Assembly: GCF_009903625.1 (NCBI RefSeq)
Contig: NZ_CP047569.1
Span: 392,001 to 456,000, forward strand
Length of the DNA stretch: 64,000 bases
Source: Microbulbifer sp. ALW1
GTDB lineage: Bacteria > Pseudomonadota > Gammaproteobacteria > Pseudomonadales > Cellvibrionaceae
Reading direction: 5' to 3'
The notes below the pieces were generated by a model. It was not told the origin of the DNA, ran no database searches, and saw nothing but the letters and a program-made list of their open reading frames with translations. Shown here one piece after another: positions 33,201-41,573 of the stretch. The first letter of the stretch is position 1; the number at the start of each line of letters is the position of its first letter. The position numbers and the translations under genes are program-made.

Positions 33201-33903
33201 GGCGCTGGCTGCCGCTGTACAGCAGCCCCATTTTTTCGCTGACTTTATTCAGGTAGGCGAGACTTTCGCCGCTGTTCACATCGCGAATCAGGGAGGCGGC
33301 AGCAACGTGATACATCTTGCGTAGCTTGGCCACCAGCTCCTGCAATTTTGCGGGGTTGCCTAACAAAGGCTGGCGATTACCGGTGGCAACATCCAACCGC
33401 GACAAGTCCGGGGCAAACAGCGCACCCTCGGTAATCAGGCGCTCGCGGCGCACGGCGCGCAGATCATTCAGTAGCGGCAACAGCAGCACAGCATTGTCGC
33501 GGCGCTGGAAAGCAATTTTTTCCAGGTAGAGGGGCAGTTCCAGCAGCGCACGCATGAGGAATTCGCGGGTTTCATCGCTATTTTCCACTTCGCCACTGGC
33601 CAGGGCATGAACCAGCTGCTCCATCTCTTCGGCAAGCATGGCGGCACCGGTCAGCTCTGCCATATGCAGGCTGCCGTGCACCTGGTGAATCAGGTTGAGG
33701 CAGTTTTTCAGCAGGCCGGCGGAGTCAGCGGAAGCTTCCAAGCCTGAGGAATCAGAAACAGAAGAATCCGAGGCAAAAGTTTCCAGTTGCTGGCGCGCTT
33801 GAGCCAACGTCTCGTTGATTTCGCCTATCAGCCAATCCAGGGCTACAAAATTGGGATTGTCGCGACTCACGCCAAGTCCTCGGTAATTCAGTTTGCTCGC
33901 CAA
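27238..33903 (-). CDS. chpA: Pil-Chp hybrid sensor histidine kinase ChpA
   Basis: 2221 residues. CheA-like kinase that controls type IV pilus twitching. The N-terminal part resembles FimL/ChpA with degenerate Hpt segments. Three canonical Hpt motifs follow: HTLKGS near residues 807 and 974 and HTFKGG near 1432, joined by long Asp/Glu/Ala-rich linkers. Then come a dimerisation/kinase core (RNAVDHG N-box near 1801, DDGAGI, GRGVGMDVV), a CheW domain (about 1930-2060) and a C-terminal receiver (VMVVDDSVTVRK; acceptor Asp near 2147 in MLLDIEMP). The gap to pilJ (33904-34007) holds strong hairpins. Confidence 0.95.
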   Translation of the reverse strand: MASKLNYRGLGVSRDNPNFVALDWLIGEINETLAQARQQLETFASDSSVSDSSGLEASADSAGLLKNCLNLIHQVHGSLHMAELTGAAMLAEEMEQLVHALASGEVENSDETREFLMRALLELPLYLEKIAFQRRDNAVLLLPLLNDLRAVRRERLITEGALFAPDLSRLDVATGNRQPLLGNPAKLQELVAKLRKMYHVAAASLIRDVNSGESLAYLNKVSEKMGLLYSGSQRQHLWEILQGLLEGIADHRVNVLPALRQLLRRIDVEFRLLQGQGARVLDLRPDRDLTRNLLFYVYLCGPNGPRTSALYQQYALDKAVPGTPRPDTEDALAMGPEAMGTAVTALREELASVREALDPSVTTTERPPLSDTSIVAKRIADTLGVLGLENQRTRARKIYEHLRDASRAADPDELLMQAASELVQLDSGLAAAAERDKKVDSESPLMGEATDQVLREARIGLETVKEAVVEYIASHWDAGHLSQVPKRLQEVCGGLDMVGYQRAGEIVGACKNYIVERLIDAGDQPDWKLLDTLADAVTSVEYYLERRADGIEDADMLLALAEDSVATLGYAVANNEVPAADTAPADTNSADILSPATDVVDAVESFELPQAAEPIETEIADESPQSEVEQALDSFEFTLDPEVLADEPREAAAAPVSEDPLAGLSASLVEEAAREAVDNTVEDAAEDTAESITGENTDEPSLLEESWFAADSGSDQTPVEPEVEVSAEASVDGSFEASFDGPAKAPAVNAPVLEEDDEASIIDDEIVEIFLEEAGEVLETIGHYFPLWAANFNDRDALVEFRRGFHTLKGSGRMVEALEVGELSWAVENMLNRVLDETVSPGRAHVRLIELVVAKLPSMVDGFRTRSGDPDPARTAELEGWAKQLAQGEVPEALLQVQVAAASNQDSETAAANAFVAEPVASEDFEADDNAQLWEIFAQEAETHLATVAEFLSEMERAAPVYGIPSDPLHRALHTLKGSAHMAEVTQVAELMAPLERFAKELRTYQVAIDSDIFDLIADAASYVKGVLNQIYAGEPLFVERSEQFLARVAELQERAVGHLIREREANEPKAVDPQLLAVIMADGMRVLLDADEMLNQWRQHPGDKTILLPVAEELDVLQQAAGQAQLPTLQELALLLLAVYRQVIDGHLEEEPALWAALEQGHNELLDLVDAVAAAQDLPQVSDAVGEALRYLAQGDDSGEEEEFDLSEYGIDSSEFEYADSTAETAADTPEDLTLVDDAAAEEDVVPVESDIADLSFDDLLAAEAVDNVPAPVAEVIVEADAEEDAPELTVEWLEAELAGPDSDSDDIASGAFEGAVENAAESLPEQPATSEDEILLDVDVAMENPAVASQQQEDLSTPVFSSEPVAAQPVSSDEISEAQRALLADIDPDVVEVFLEEASDLVDELEELIQNWEQEPEDKASPEALKRVLHTFKGGARMAALMGLGEVAHRFETVIENMQSGSSPSAGFFADAHGIYDRLAAGVETVRAWMGGEELPAFCALLETRWADGQVSESADQVDYGIDTALVLEPSEQQATVAIPESGASDEAKTESAASTDEPAPEIEVIGKGVVLQPQAPAASSNVLPFIRKSKNVGDRDGGQPRNQPQEMVRVASELLEELVNLAGETSISRGRLEEQVGEFGLALDEMDSTLSRLNEQLRRLDKETEAQILFRQEQLAEQDGDFDPLEMDRYSSIQQLSRSLLESTSDLLELRQTLGHKARDTETLLLQQSRVNTELQEGLMRSRMVPFSRLVPRLRRIVRQVSAELSKQVDLVFSNVEGELDRSMLERMVAPLEHMLRNAVDHGIESPQKRLDAGKAERGRISVALAREGSEVVLTISDDGAGINLMRVREKAIESGLMRPDAELSNNEIMQFILQAGFSTADKVTQISGRGVGMDVVSAEIKQIGGNVTIASQAGQGTEFVVRLPFTVSVNRALMVKVGEDLFALPLNTIEGIVRLSPFELEHYYRSPEARFEYAGEPYQVNYFGNLLQSSAQPRLNVEDMQLPVLLVRSENTAMALQVDAIMGSREIVVKSLGPQFATVQGVSGATVTGDGTVVVILDAHALLRKQAALLARPEVPLLQQAPEISAREEPEAQKLVMVVDDSVTVRKVTTRFLEREGFRVITAKDGQDAIIQLQDVIPDVMLLDIEMPRMDGFEVARNIRSSSRLRDIPIIMITSRTGKKHRDHALSLGVNHYLGKPYQEEILLGAIHDFTEVEAGA

Positions 33904-34007
33904 ACGACAGCGGCCGGAAAAGCCGCGGCCGGAGGGCTGCTTTACACCCCCGCTACTGGCGCAGCCGGGGTGTCCGCTTTTTTGTCGTTATGAGTATCTG
34001 CGGTAAA

Positions 34008-36176
34008 TCAGGCCAGGGCCCGCTCTTCGCGCTCTTCCTGGGAGAGTGCGGCCAGACCGTCTTCCTCAGCGGAGACAGTCTCGTCATCCAGCATCGGGAA
34101 TTCTTCAGACAGCTCGGCCAAGTCGCCATCGTACAGATCGCTCTCGCCTTCCACTTCATCTTCGTTCGGCAGTTTGAAGCCGGCAACCGAGTCGCGCAGT
34201 GCGGAAGCGGTCTGGGCCAGGTTACCAATCGACTGTGCGGTAGCCTGGGTACCGGCAGAGGTCTGCGAGGTAATTTCCTGAATCACGTTCATCGTGTTGG
34301 AGATGTGACCCGCGGACGAGGCCTGCTGGCGTGCCGCGTTGGAGATGTTCTGAATCAAGGATGCGAGGTTGGTGGATACCGTTTCGATCTCTTCCAGGGC
34401 AACACCGGCGTCCTGTGCCAGGCGGGCACCGCGCACCACCTCGGTAGTGGTGGATTCCATCGAAACTACCGCTTCGTTGGTATCCGACTGAATCGCTTTT
34501 ACCAGGCCTTCAATCTGCTTGGTTGCCGCTGCGGAACGTTCTGCGAGGCGCTGTACCTCGTCCGCAACCACCGCGAAGCCTCGGCCGGCGTCACCGGCCA
34601 TAGAGGCCTGAATCGCGGCGTTAAGTGCCAGAATGTTGGTCTGGTCGGCAATGTCGTTAATCAGGCTTACGATGTCACCAATCTCCTGGGAAGATTCACC
34701 CAGTCGCTTGATTCGCTTGGAAGTGTCCTGAATCTGTTCGCGGATGGTGTCCATGCCCTTGATGGTGTTCTGTACCACCTTGGCACCGTTGCTCGCGATC
34801 TGTACCGAGCGTTCCGCTACCTGCGCCGATTCGGCGGCGTTCGCAGATACCTGGTCAATGGTCACGGCCATTTCGTTCACCGCCGCGGATGCGCCGGCAA
34901 TTTCCTGCGCCTGGTGCTCGGAGGCCTCGGCCAGGTGCAGCGCGGTCTGCTGGGTTTCCTGGGACAGGGAGGATACTTCCTGGGCTGCACCGGTGATTCG
35001 AGACACCAGCACGCGCAGCTGGTCAATGGTGTAGTTGATGGAGTCCGCGATCGCACCGGTGAAGGCCTCGGTTACCGTGGCGGAGGTGGTCAGGTCACCA
35101 TCCGCGAGGTCGGCCAGCTCGTCCAGCAGCTGCATAATCGCCTGCTGGTTACGCTCATTGGTTTCGGTCTCTTCCTTCAGGGTACGGCGGGTACCGGAGA
35201 AGGCGGTGATCATCATGCCGAAAATCAACAGTACGAAGACACCGGCAATGATCGCGATGGTTTGGTTGTTGGGCTGACGCTCACCAGACAGGCTCACGAT
35301 ACGGTCGTTCAGGGTAGACAGGGCTTCCAGCAACTGGGGAGAGGATGTGGAGATACCATCGGCTGCCTGACGGGTGGCAAACAGGGCCGGGGTCGCTTCG
35401 AAGATCTCGCGCACCGAGGAGCTTACGAATTCGAACAGCTCGGTAATTTCTTCCAGGGACTCTCGGGCTTCGGTGTCGGTAACGCGGGAAATACCCATCA
35501 CCACGTCGCCACCCTTCATGCCTTCAACCACCTTACCGAAAAGGCTGGCATCGGTGTTGAACTGGTCCGCCGCGGATTCCGCGTCGTCACCGCCCTGCAG
35601 CATCTTATCGATGTTCCGGCCGATACGCTCGGCGCGCCACACCTGCAGCTGGGCCTGCTCCACCTGGTTGGCCGGTGCATTGTTGGCCAGCAGGATTTCC
35701 ACAATGTTGTTGTGCTCTGCCTGAAGTTCCGGCAGCGAGTCGTTCAGGGTGCTCGCCACGTCGTTCAGGAAGATAATGGAATCTTTGTTACCGATAATGG
35801 TGTCGGCCTGCTCGCGCAGCTGGCGCCATACCTGGCCGTAAACCGCCAGCTCCTGCTCCAGAGCACGCTTACTGCTCGGGTCCATGCCCTGCAGCTCGTT
35901 CCAGGTCGCCGACATCTGGTTGACAGTCTGCTCCAGGTCCGCAAACGCCTGCTCGTCTCCGGCAGTCGCTGCCGGCGCGTAGGATACGACCTGATAGGAC
36001 AGTGCGCGCAGTTCCGCCACATCCTGCAGGTATTCCTTATCGCGGTCCGCGTGACTCTGCACCAGGTAGATGCTGACAATCAGCCCCGCCAGTGTGGCGA
36101 GTACCAGCAAACCCATAAACAGCGCTGCAGGGTTACTGCGCAACGCGGAAAATGAACTCTGCGAGCCTGTTTTCAT
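34008..36176 (-). CDS. pilJ: Type IV pilus chemoreceptor PilJ
   Basis: 722 residues. A methyl-accepting chemotaxis protein: transmembrane helix near 22-44, a periplasmic part with two PilJ-type four-helix modules, a second transmembrane helix (about 303-326), a HAMP-like segment, and a long cytoplasmic signalling coiled coil. The hairpin tip [27 protein letters not shown] region is intact near residue 510-535 (conserved LALNAAI). It senses pilus-surface contact and feeds ChpA through PilI. It is 290 bp away from pilI and separated from it by a terminator. Confidence 0.94.
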   Translation of the reverse strand: MKTGSQSSFSALRSNPAALFMGLLVLATLAGLIVSIYLVQSHADRDKEYLQDVAELRALSYQVVSYAPAATAGDEQAFADLEQTVNQMSATWNELQGMDPSSKRALEQELAVYGQVWRQLREQADTIIGNKDSIIFLNDVASTLNDSLPELQAEHNNIVEILLANNAPANQVEQAQLQVWRAERIGRNIDKMLQGGDDAESAADQFNTDASLFGKVVEGMKGGDVVMGISRVTDTEARESLEEITELFEFVSSSVREIFEATPALFATRQAADGISTSSPQLLEALSTLNDRIVSLSGERQPNNQTIAIIAGVFVLLIFGMMITAFSGTRRTLKEETETNERNQQAIMQLLDELADLADGDLTTSATVTEAFTGAIADSINYTIDQLRVLVSRITGAAQEVSSLSQETQQTALHLAEASEHQAQEIAGASAAVNEMAVTIDQVSANAAESAQVAERSVQIASNGAKVVQNTIKGMDTIREQIQDTSKRIKRLGESSQEIGDIVSLINDIADQTNILALNAAIQASMAGDAGRGFAVVADEVQRLAERSAAATKQIEGLVKAIQSDTNEAVVSMESTTTEVVRGARLAQDAGVALEEIETVSTNLASLIQNISNAARQQASSAGHISNTMNVIQEITSQTSAGTQATAQSIGNLAQTASALRDSVAGFKLPNEDEVEGESDLYDGDLAELSEEFPMLDDETVSAEEDGLAALSQEEREERALA

Positions 36177-36466
36177 AATTTACTCCTGACGGACCTGTGC
36201 AGCAGGCCAATTCTTGTTATCACCACTTTCGAAGCCAAGCGGCTTCGCATCCCGTACCACCCACAGTAAGTGGGCACCCCCAACCGGCCATGGCCGACTA
36301 TGGTTCGCAAACACTGGCGCCACTAACACCAGGGTTCACAAACACCGGAGCAAGCTCCGCCGTTTACAAGAAGTTTGACGCACAGCGTGCGCTTCCCCTC
36401 AGCAGCCTCGCCTAAGCGGACCGCACGCCCGCGTAGCGGGCGCTTCAAAAAACAGAATGCCGCGGC
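36177..36466. other. Structured spacer pilI-pilJ
   Basis: 290 bp without a gene. It contains several short perfect hairpins (for example CGCCCGC-GTA-GCGGGCG at 36427-36443 and CGGCCATGGCCG near 36283) besides the terminator at the pilI end. pilJ probably has its own promoter here; I could not pick a clear one. Confidence 0.5.
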
Positions 36467-36484
36467 TCAGTGCGCCGCGGCATT
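36456..36484 (-). terminator. Rho-independent terminator overlapping the pilI stop
   Basis: AATGCCGCGGC (36456-36466) pairs with GCCGCGGCATT (36474-36484) around a 7-base loop that contains the pilI stop codon (36467-36469). On the minus strand the stem is followed by a run of six T. A terminator inside a cluster whose products work together is unusual. Confidence 0.85.
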
Positions 36485-37009
36485 CGCAAACTGGAAATCG
36501 TTGATCAAGGCCTGAAGGTCAAATACCAGCCAGCGCCCCTGCTGCAGCACGAACTGCCCGCTGACCATAGGCGCGAACGCCTCCGTCAGGTCCGCAGGAG
36601 GCAACTGACCATACTCCAGCGCCAAGTGCTGCATACCGTGAAGCTCGTCAACAATCAGGCCGACGTAAATTTTATCGTGCTCCAGCACCAGCACTCGCCG
36701 GCGCTGCCGCGGACTGATCAGGTGGCCGCCAAAAAAGGCTGCCATATCAAACAATGGCAGCAGGCGACCACGCACATTGGCCACGCCGCGCACCCATGGC
36801 TGAACACCGGGAATGAAGGTGTACTGCGGCACCTCCAACAATTCCACGACATCTTCCATTGGCGCGACAAAACGGTGCCCCAGAAGAGAAAAGCCGATGC
36901 CCGTCCAGTAAGGTTTGATTTCCTGGCGGGCAGGCAGCCCCTGCGCCTGCGCCTTTGCGCGATTGGCAATATCAACCAGCGCGAGATAGGGGGTAAGAGT
37001 TGATTGCAC
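36467..37009 (-). CDS. pilI: CheW-like adaptor PilI
   Basis: 180 residues with one CheW domain (about 40-175; GIGFSLLGHRFVAPMEDVVELL, then VRGVANVRGRLLPLFDMAAFFGG). It joins PilJ to ChpA. The start is GTG at 37009, 18 bp after pilH. Its last codons form the descending arm of the terminator described above. Confidence 0.93.
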   Translation of the reverse strand: MQSTLTPYLALVDIANRAKAQAQGLPARQEIKPYWTGIGFSLLGHRFVAPMEDVVELLEVPQYTFIPGVQPWVRGVANVRGRLLPLFDMAAFFGGHLISPRQRRRVLVLEHDKIYVGLIVDELHGMQHLALEYGQLPPADLTEAFAPMVSGQFVLQQGRWLVFDLQALINDFQFANAAAH

Positions 37010-37027
37010 GTCGACTCAACGTCGGCC

Positions 37028-37390
37028 TTAGGCCAACACCTCCTCGATAGTGCCGAGCAATTTGCTCTCATCGACCGGCTTGGTCAGGTAAGCGCGCGCA
37101 CCCTGGCGCATGCCCCATACGCGGTCGGTATCCTGGTCTTTGGTTGTCACGATGACGATGGGGATACCACTGGTTTCGCCACCCTTACTGAGCTGGCGGG
37201 TAGCCTGAAAACCATTCAGGCCCGGCATGACGATATCCATCAGAATGACATCGGGACGCTGCTCACGAGCAACATCAACGCCATTCTCACCGTTGGTGGC
37301 GGTCAGCACGGCATGGCCATTTTTTTCAAGAATGGTGGTCAACTTGTGAGTTTCGGTTGGCGAGTCATCGACGATTAGCACTCTGGCCAT
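37028..37390 (-). CDS. pilH: CheY-like response regulator PilH
   Basis: 120 residues from the ATG at 37390 (MARVLIVDDSPTE); the longer frame to 37474 has no family support. A single receiver domain with acidic pair DD at 9-10, acceptor Asp in ILMDIVMPG (near 52), and the conserved lysine in YLTKP. In the Pil-Chp pathway PilH opposes or tunes PilG in retraction control. Confidence 0.93.
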   Translation of the reverse strand: MARVLIVDDSPTETHKLTTILEKNGHAVLTATNGENGVDVAREQRPDVILMDIVMPGLNGFQATRQLSKGGETSGIPIVIVTTKDQDTDRVWGMRQGARAYLTKPVDESKLLGTIEEVLA

Positions 37391-37606
37391 CTTTTCCCCC
37401 GAGATAGTGTTTCCGCTCCGGTCATTGCTCTCCGCCGGGCGGCTATTGTTGGCACAGATCGCACAAGCTTCCACTGTGCGACCACACGCTTTGTTATTTA
37501 CTGCTGACTTTCGTGAATACCGGGACTTTCATGTCGCACTCCGGCTCCTACTAGAAAAGAGAGCCGGCATAGTCTACGTCATTTTTGCCAAACATTTCAC
37601 GCGCCA

Positions 37607-37626
37607 AGTGGGAGACAACTCCCACT
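37607..37626 (-). terminator. Hairpin after pilG
   Basis: AGTGGGAG-ACAA-CTCCCACT, a perfect 8-bp stem starting 8 bp after the pilG stop. There is no T tract, so it may be an RNA-stabilising or attenuating hairpin and not a full terminator. The remaining pilG-pilH gap (37391-37606) shows no gene. Confidence 0.5.
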
Positions 37627-37633
37627 AATTTCA

Positions 37634-38029
37634 TCAAGCCGCGTGATGTGGTTTGGCGTGAGCAGAAATTGCACCAAGCAATTCGCTTTTGCTGAAGGGC
37701 TTGGTCAAATATTGATCGCACCCAACCACACGCCCCTTGGCCTTGTCGAACAGACCATCCTTACTGGACAACATGATCACCGGCGTGCTGCGGAATTCGC
37801 TGTTGTTCTTGATTAACGCGCAGGTCTGATAGCCATCGAGACGCGGCATCATGATGTCTACAAAAATAATATCCGGACGCGAATCGGCGATTTTTGCCAA
37901 AGCGTCGAAGCCATCGGTAGCGGTAACTACAGAACAGCCTGCTTTTTGCAGCAGCGTTTCCGCAGTGCGACGAATGGTTTTACTGTCGTCGATCACCATC
38001 ACGGTGAGACTTTCCCAGTTGAGCTCCAT
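37634..38029 (-). CDS. pilG: CheY-like response regulator PilG
   Basis: 131 residues, one receiver domain: VMVIDDSKTIRRTAE with acidic residues near 15, acceptor Asp in IIFVDIMMPRLDG (near 58), and lysine in YLTKPFSKSELL. It promotes pilus extension and cAMP signalling in the family. First gene of the pil-chp cluster. The gap to pilH is unusually long at 243 bp. Confidence 0.93.
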   Translation of the reverse strand: MELNWESLTVMVIDDSKTIRRTAETLLQKAGCSVVTATDGFDALAKIADSRPDIIFVDIMMPRLDGYQTCALIKNNSEFRSTPVIMLSSKDGLFDKAKGRVVGCDQYLTKPFSKSELLGAISAHAKPHHAA

Positions 38030-38426
38030 AGTGTTCCTGAATCCCCTTTTACTTATTTTCAGACGCCGCCTGGTAACGTGTACCGTTTCAGCGCCTTTCT
38101 GTGCAACCTCATTACGGGGTCCGACGTGTGTTGCTGACGGTCGCTGAGAGCTACCGAAATTGGTCTCGCCAAGCGCACACAGGTCAGGAGGAAACTTTTA
38201 TCACAGATACCAGAGTGAATCTAGCGACGACCGGGGCTCGCGACAGGCAATGATCAATTTGTGAGCAAGACCGCACTTCTGCGTCTCCCGGTGAAGATTT
38301 TCACCTGCCCGCAACATCCTTGCAGTCACCGCCCACTACTTTTACCTTAGCCACCATTAGCAACTCTCTAGCAACCGTGCCGCCCCCGACCGGGACCGCG
38401 GCAATTTCAGATTGATGGATTCGCAC
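38030..38426. other. Divergent intergenic region pilG / gshB
   Basis: About 397 bp that must hold promoters for pilG (minus) and gshB (plus). A perfect inverted repeat GGTGAA-GATT-TTCACC lies at 38290-38305. An RBS-like AGGAGG near 38189 has no start codon in range. No gene seen. Confidence 0.5.
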
Positions 38427-39383
38427 ATGAGCCAAACTCTCGGCGTGGTCATGGACCCGATTGCCAATATTTCCTTCAAAAAAGACACCACGCTGGCACT
38501 ACTGCTGGCGGCCCAGCGCGCGGGGTTCAAACTTCACTATTTCCTGCAGTCCGACCTTTATCTGGACGGCAGCAAGCCCATGGGCAACGGCTCCCCCCTG
38601 GAAGTGTTCAACGATGCGGAAAACTGGTTCCAGCTCGGAGAGCGCAATCCGATACACCTCGGTGACCTGGATGTTTTGCTCATGCGCGTCGACCCGCCTT
38701 TCGACAATGAGTACATTTATTCCACCTATATCCTGGAAGCGGCCGAGCGCGCCGGCACCCTGGTAGCCAACAAACCCCAATCCCTGCGCGACTGCAATGA
38801 AAAAATATTTGCCACCCACTTCGCCGACTGCTGCCCGCCGCTGATCGTTAGCCGCGACATGCAGCAGTTGCGCGCCTTCCACGCGCAACATAAGGATGTC
38901 ATCTTCAAGCCGCTGGATGGCATGGGCGGCACCGGCATCTTTCACGTCAAGCCAGACGGCAGCAACATCGGCGCCATCCTTGAAACCCTTACCGACAACG
39001 GCCAGCGCCAGATCATGGGCCAGCGCTACATTCCCGAAATCAAGGAAGGCGACAAGCGTATCCTAATGGTGGATGGCGAACCGGTGCCCTACTGCCTGGC
39101 ACGCATTCCGCAGGCGGGAGAAACCCGCGGCAACCTGGCCGCCGGCGGCCGCGGCGAAGCGCGCCCGCTGAGTGAACGCGACCTGTGGATCGCGCGCCAA
39201 GTGGGCCCGACACTGAAGGAAAAGGGGTTGCTGTTTGTAGGCCTGGATGTGATTGGCGACTACCTGACCGAAGTGAACGTGACCAGCCCCACCTGCGTGC
39301 GCGAAATCGACGCCGCCTACGGCACCGACATCGGCGAACTATTGATGCGCGCGATCACAGACCGATTGGGCAAAAAGGGATAA
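38427..39383 (+). CDS. gshB: Glutathione synthetase
   Basis: 318 residues from the ATG at 38427 (MSQTLGVVMDPIANI, matching the family start); ATG and TTG codons a little upstream are in frame. It joins gamma-glutamylcysteine and glycine with ATP. The ATP-grasp fold is visible: NKPQSLRDCNEK, IFKPLDGMGGTGIF, ILMVDGEPVPYCLARIP, and VTSPTCVREID near the end. Neighbour of pilG as in pseudomonads. Confidence 0.96.
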   Translation: MSQTLGVVMDPIANISFKKDTTLALLLAAQRAGFKLHYFLQSDLYLDGSKPMGNGSPLEVFNDAENWFQLGERNPIHLGDLDVLLMRVDPPFDNEYIYSTYILEAAERAGTLVANKPQSLRDCNEKIFATHFADCCPPLIVSRDMQQLRAFHAQHKDVIFKPLDGMGGTGIFHVKPDGSNIGAILETLTDNGQRQIMGQRYIPEIKEGDKRILMVDGEPVPYCLARIPQAGETRGNLAAGGRGEARPLSERDLWIARQVGPTLKEKGLLFVGLDVIGDYLTEVNVTSPTCVREIDAAYGTDIGELLMRAITDRLGKKG

Positions 39384-39494
39384 ACTGGCGGCTACCGCAT
39401 TTTGCAGCGTCCGTATGGGACGCTGCAGGTGGCACGAACACAAACAACGTGCAGTAGAACAAGTAGTACAACAAGCAGTAAAACAATAAGCACA

Positions 39495-40424
39495 ATGACA
39501 GCAGCCACCAGCCAATCCAATCGTCACCCGGCCCAAACCTCAGCGCCCCCAGCTCAGGGCGACCGCTTTACCTTTGCGCTGTTTCTGGCCTGCGCGGCAC
39601 ACGCGCTGGTGATCTTTGGTGTGACCTTCACGGCACCGGAAGCCCGCGAGGCGCCGCCAACCCTGGAGGTCACCCTGGCGCAGCACCGCTCCCTGGAAGC
39701 GCCGGAAGACGCCGACTATCTGGCACAACACAACCAGCAGGCCAGCGGAACTGCGGAAACCCCGAAAGAACTCTCCACCGATCGCCAGGCGGAAATCGCC
39801 GATACCAGCATCCGCCAGGTCAACCCACTGCCCCAGCAGCAGGCCACACGCCCGGCCGACCAGCTGCGCCAGCTGGTCACCACCATTGGCGACAGCCCGC
39901 AACAGGCACCAGAACTACCGGCGGAAGACAAGCGTTCGGACGAAAAACGCGGCGACGCCCCCACGGACCTGCCCCCCAGCAATCCGGAGATCGCCAGCCT
40001 GCAAGCGCGCCTGGACAAGATCCGCCAGACCATCGCCCAGCGCCCGCGCGTGCGCCGCCTTACTTCCGTCGCCACCAAGGCGTCTGCAGATGCAGCTTAC
40101 CTGCACGACTGGCGCCAGAAAGTGGAAGCGATAGGCAACGATAACTTTCCAGAAGAAGCACTGGCCCGCCAGATCACCGGCGACCTGCGTATGATGGTAC
40201 GGCTGCTGCCCAGCGGCGCGGTGGAGGAAGTCGTCATCCTCGACTCCTCCGGCGAGCGCATCCTTGACGACGCCGCCCAGCAAATCGTGCGCCTAGCTGC
40301 GCCCTTCGCGCCTTTCCCGCCGGAAATCCGCAAGCAGGCAGATCGCCTGGAAATCATCCGCACCTGGCGCTTTGAAATGACTGGCTTCTCCACCGCCGCC
40401 GGCAACAGCCCGAAGCGCGGCTGA
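39495..40424 (+). CDS. TonB-like energy transducer
   Basis: 309 residues from the ATG at 39495. One transmembrane helix (25-45), a long proline/glutamine-rich periplasmic linker, and a C-terminal TonB domain (about 215-300, MMVRLLPSGAVEEVVILDSSGERILDD...). It would carry proton-motive energy from ExbBD to outer-membrane receptors. No exbB/exbD nearby. Its place next to gshB and the pil-chp genes matches tonB3 of Pseudomonas aeruginosa, which is needed for twitching there; the same role here is an inference. The leader just upstream is a low-complexity AAC/AGT-rich stretch. Confidence 0.85.
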   Translation: MTAATSQSNRHPAQTSAPPAQGDRFTFALFLACAAHALVIFGVTFTAPEAREAPPTLEVTLAQHRSLEAPEDADYLAQHNQQASGTAETPKELSTDRQAEIADTSIRQVNPLPQQQATRPADQLRQLVTTIGDSPQQAPELPAEDKRSDEKRGDAPTDLPPSNPEIASLQARLDKIRQTIAQRPRVRRLTSVATKASADAAYLHDWRQKVEAIGNDNFPEEALARQITGDLRMMVRLLPSGAVEEVVILDSSGERILDDAAQQIVRLAAPFAPFPPEIRKQADRLEIIRTWRFEMTGFSTAAGNSPKRG

Positions 40425-40486
40425 CGCTGATCCGTCAGCCATTCAGCGCCGGCGACACAAAAGCCGAGAACACCTAAACTAATTCC

Positions 40487-41077
40487 ATGCAGCCCATGAA
40501 ACCGTCCATCGACAGCGACCTCACCCACACCAGTCTGCGCGGCCAGTTGCTGATCGCCATGCCCGGCATGCAGGATCCGCGCTTCAAGCAGTCGGTCACT
40601 TTTATCTGCGAGCACAGCGCCGAAGGCACCATGGGCATTGTGATCAATGCCCCCAGCAAGGTGCTGTGGAAGGAAGTCTTTTCCCAGTTATCGCTGGATG
40701 ACGCCAGCCTGCGCGGCGACGAGCCGGTGCTGGTGGGCGGCCCCGTGGCCCAGGAGCAGGGATTTGTCCTGCATGGCCGCGGCATGCAATTCGCCTCCAC
40801 TGCCGAGGTTTCTGAAGATATCAGTCTCACGGCCTCCAAAGACATCATTGAATCCCTGGCCGCCGGCCGTGGTCCCGACGACGTGCTGCTGGCACTGGGT
40901 TACGCCGGCTGGGGACCGGGGCAACTGGAAGAAGAGATCGCCGATAACGCCTGGCTGACCCTGCCCGCCGCGCCGGAAATCCTGTTCGCCACCCCCTGGG
41001 AAAAGCGCTGGCAGACGGCCGCCGCCCGTCACGGCATTGATTTGTCTGGCATTGGCACCCAGTCCGGACACGCCTAG
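40487..41077 (+). CDS. yqgE: YqgE/AlgH family protein (UPF0301)
   Basis: 196 residues. Conserved LRGQLLIAMPGMQDPRF at the start, then VTFICEHSAEGTMGIVINAP and VLVGGPVAQEQGFVLH. The biochemical role is unknown; the name AlgH comes from an alginate-regulation phenotype in pseudomonads. It stands 14 bp before ruvX, a linkage kept across proteobacteria. Confidence 0.93.
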   Translation: MQPMKPSIDSDLTHTSLRGQLLIAMPGMQDPRFKQSVTFICEHSAEGTMGIVINAPSKVLWKEVFSQLSLDDASLRGDEPVLVGGPVAQEQGFVLHGRGMQFASTAEVSEDISLTASKDIIESLAAGRGPDDVLLALGYAGWGPGQLEEEIADNAWLTLPAAPEILFATPWEKRWQTAAARHGIDLSGIGTQSGHA

Positions 41078-41091
41078 GTTTCTCTCCCAAA

Positions 41092-41517
41092 ATGAAAACC
41101 ATCACCGCCCTCGCCTTCGATTTCGGAACCAGCTCCATCGGCGTCGCCTACGGCCAGAGCCTCACCGGCAGTGCCCGCGAGCTGGACCCGCTGCCAGCCA
41201 AAGATGGCAAGCCGGACTGGGATCGGGTGCAACGTGTGGTGGATGAATGGCAACCAAAGGTGCTGCTGGTGGGCCTACCCCTGAATATGGACGGCAGCGA
41301 AAGTGAGTTCGGTGCCCGCGCACGCAAATTCAGCCAGCGTCTGCACGGCCGCCTCGGGCTGCCCGTCGAGCTTGTGGACGAGCGCCTGAGCACCCGCGCC
41401 GCCAAGGAAGAGGCGCGCGACCGCGGCCACAAAGGCAACTACGCCAAGCAACCCGTGGACTCCATCGCCGCGCGCATCTTTCTGGAAGACTGGTTGCGCC
41501 AGTACGGCGGCCACTAA
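41092..41517 (+). CDS. ruvX: Putative pre-16S rRNA nuclease / Holliday junction resolvase YqgF
   Basis: 141 residues, RNase H-like fold. Acidic catalytic residues are seen in [12 protein letters not shown] (Asp at 9), the glutamate region [16 protein letters not shown] and the final [13 protein letters not shown]. Members trim the 5' end of 16S rRNA precursors and have also been annotated as resolvases. Confidence 0.93.
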   Translation: MKTITALAFDFGTSSIGVAYGQSLTGSARELDPLPAKDGKPDWDRVQRVVDEWQPKVLLVGLPLNMDGSESEFGARARKFSQRLHGRLGLPVELVDERLSTRAAKEEARDRGHKGNYAKQPVDSIAARIFLEDWLRQYGGH

Positions 41518-41573
41518 ATCCTCACAAGCTGTTAAACTTGCGCGGAAATTCCCAACCGGCCCTGATTCCGCGC

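Noticed and set aside
33990..36155. 721-codon open frame opposite pilJ
   Set aside because: Antisense shadow of pilJ; translation is repetitive Gly/Arg/Leu/Val-rich with no domain.
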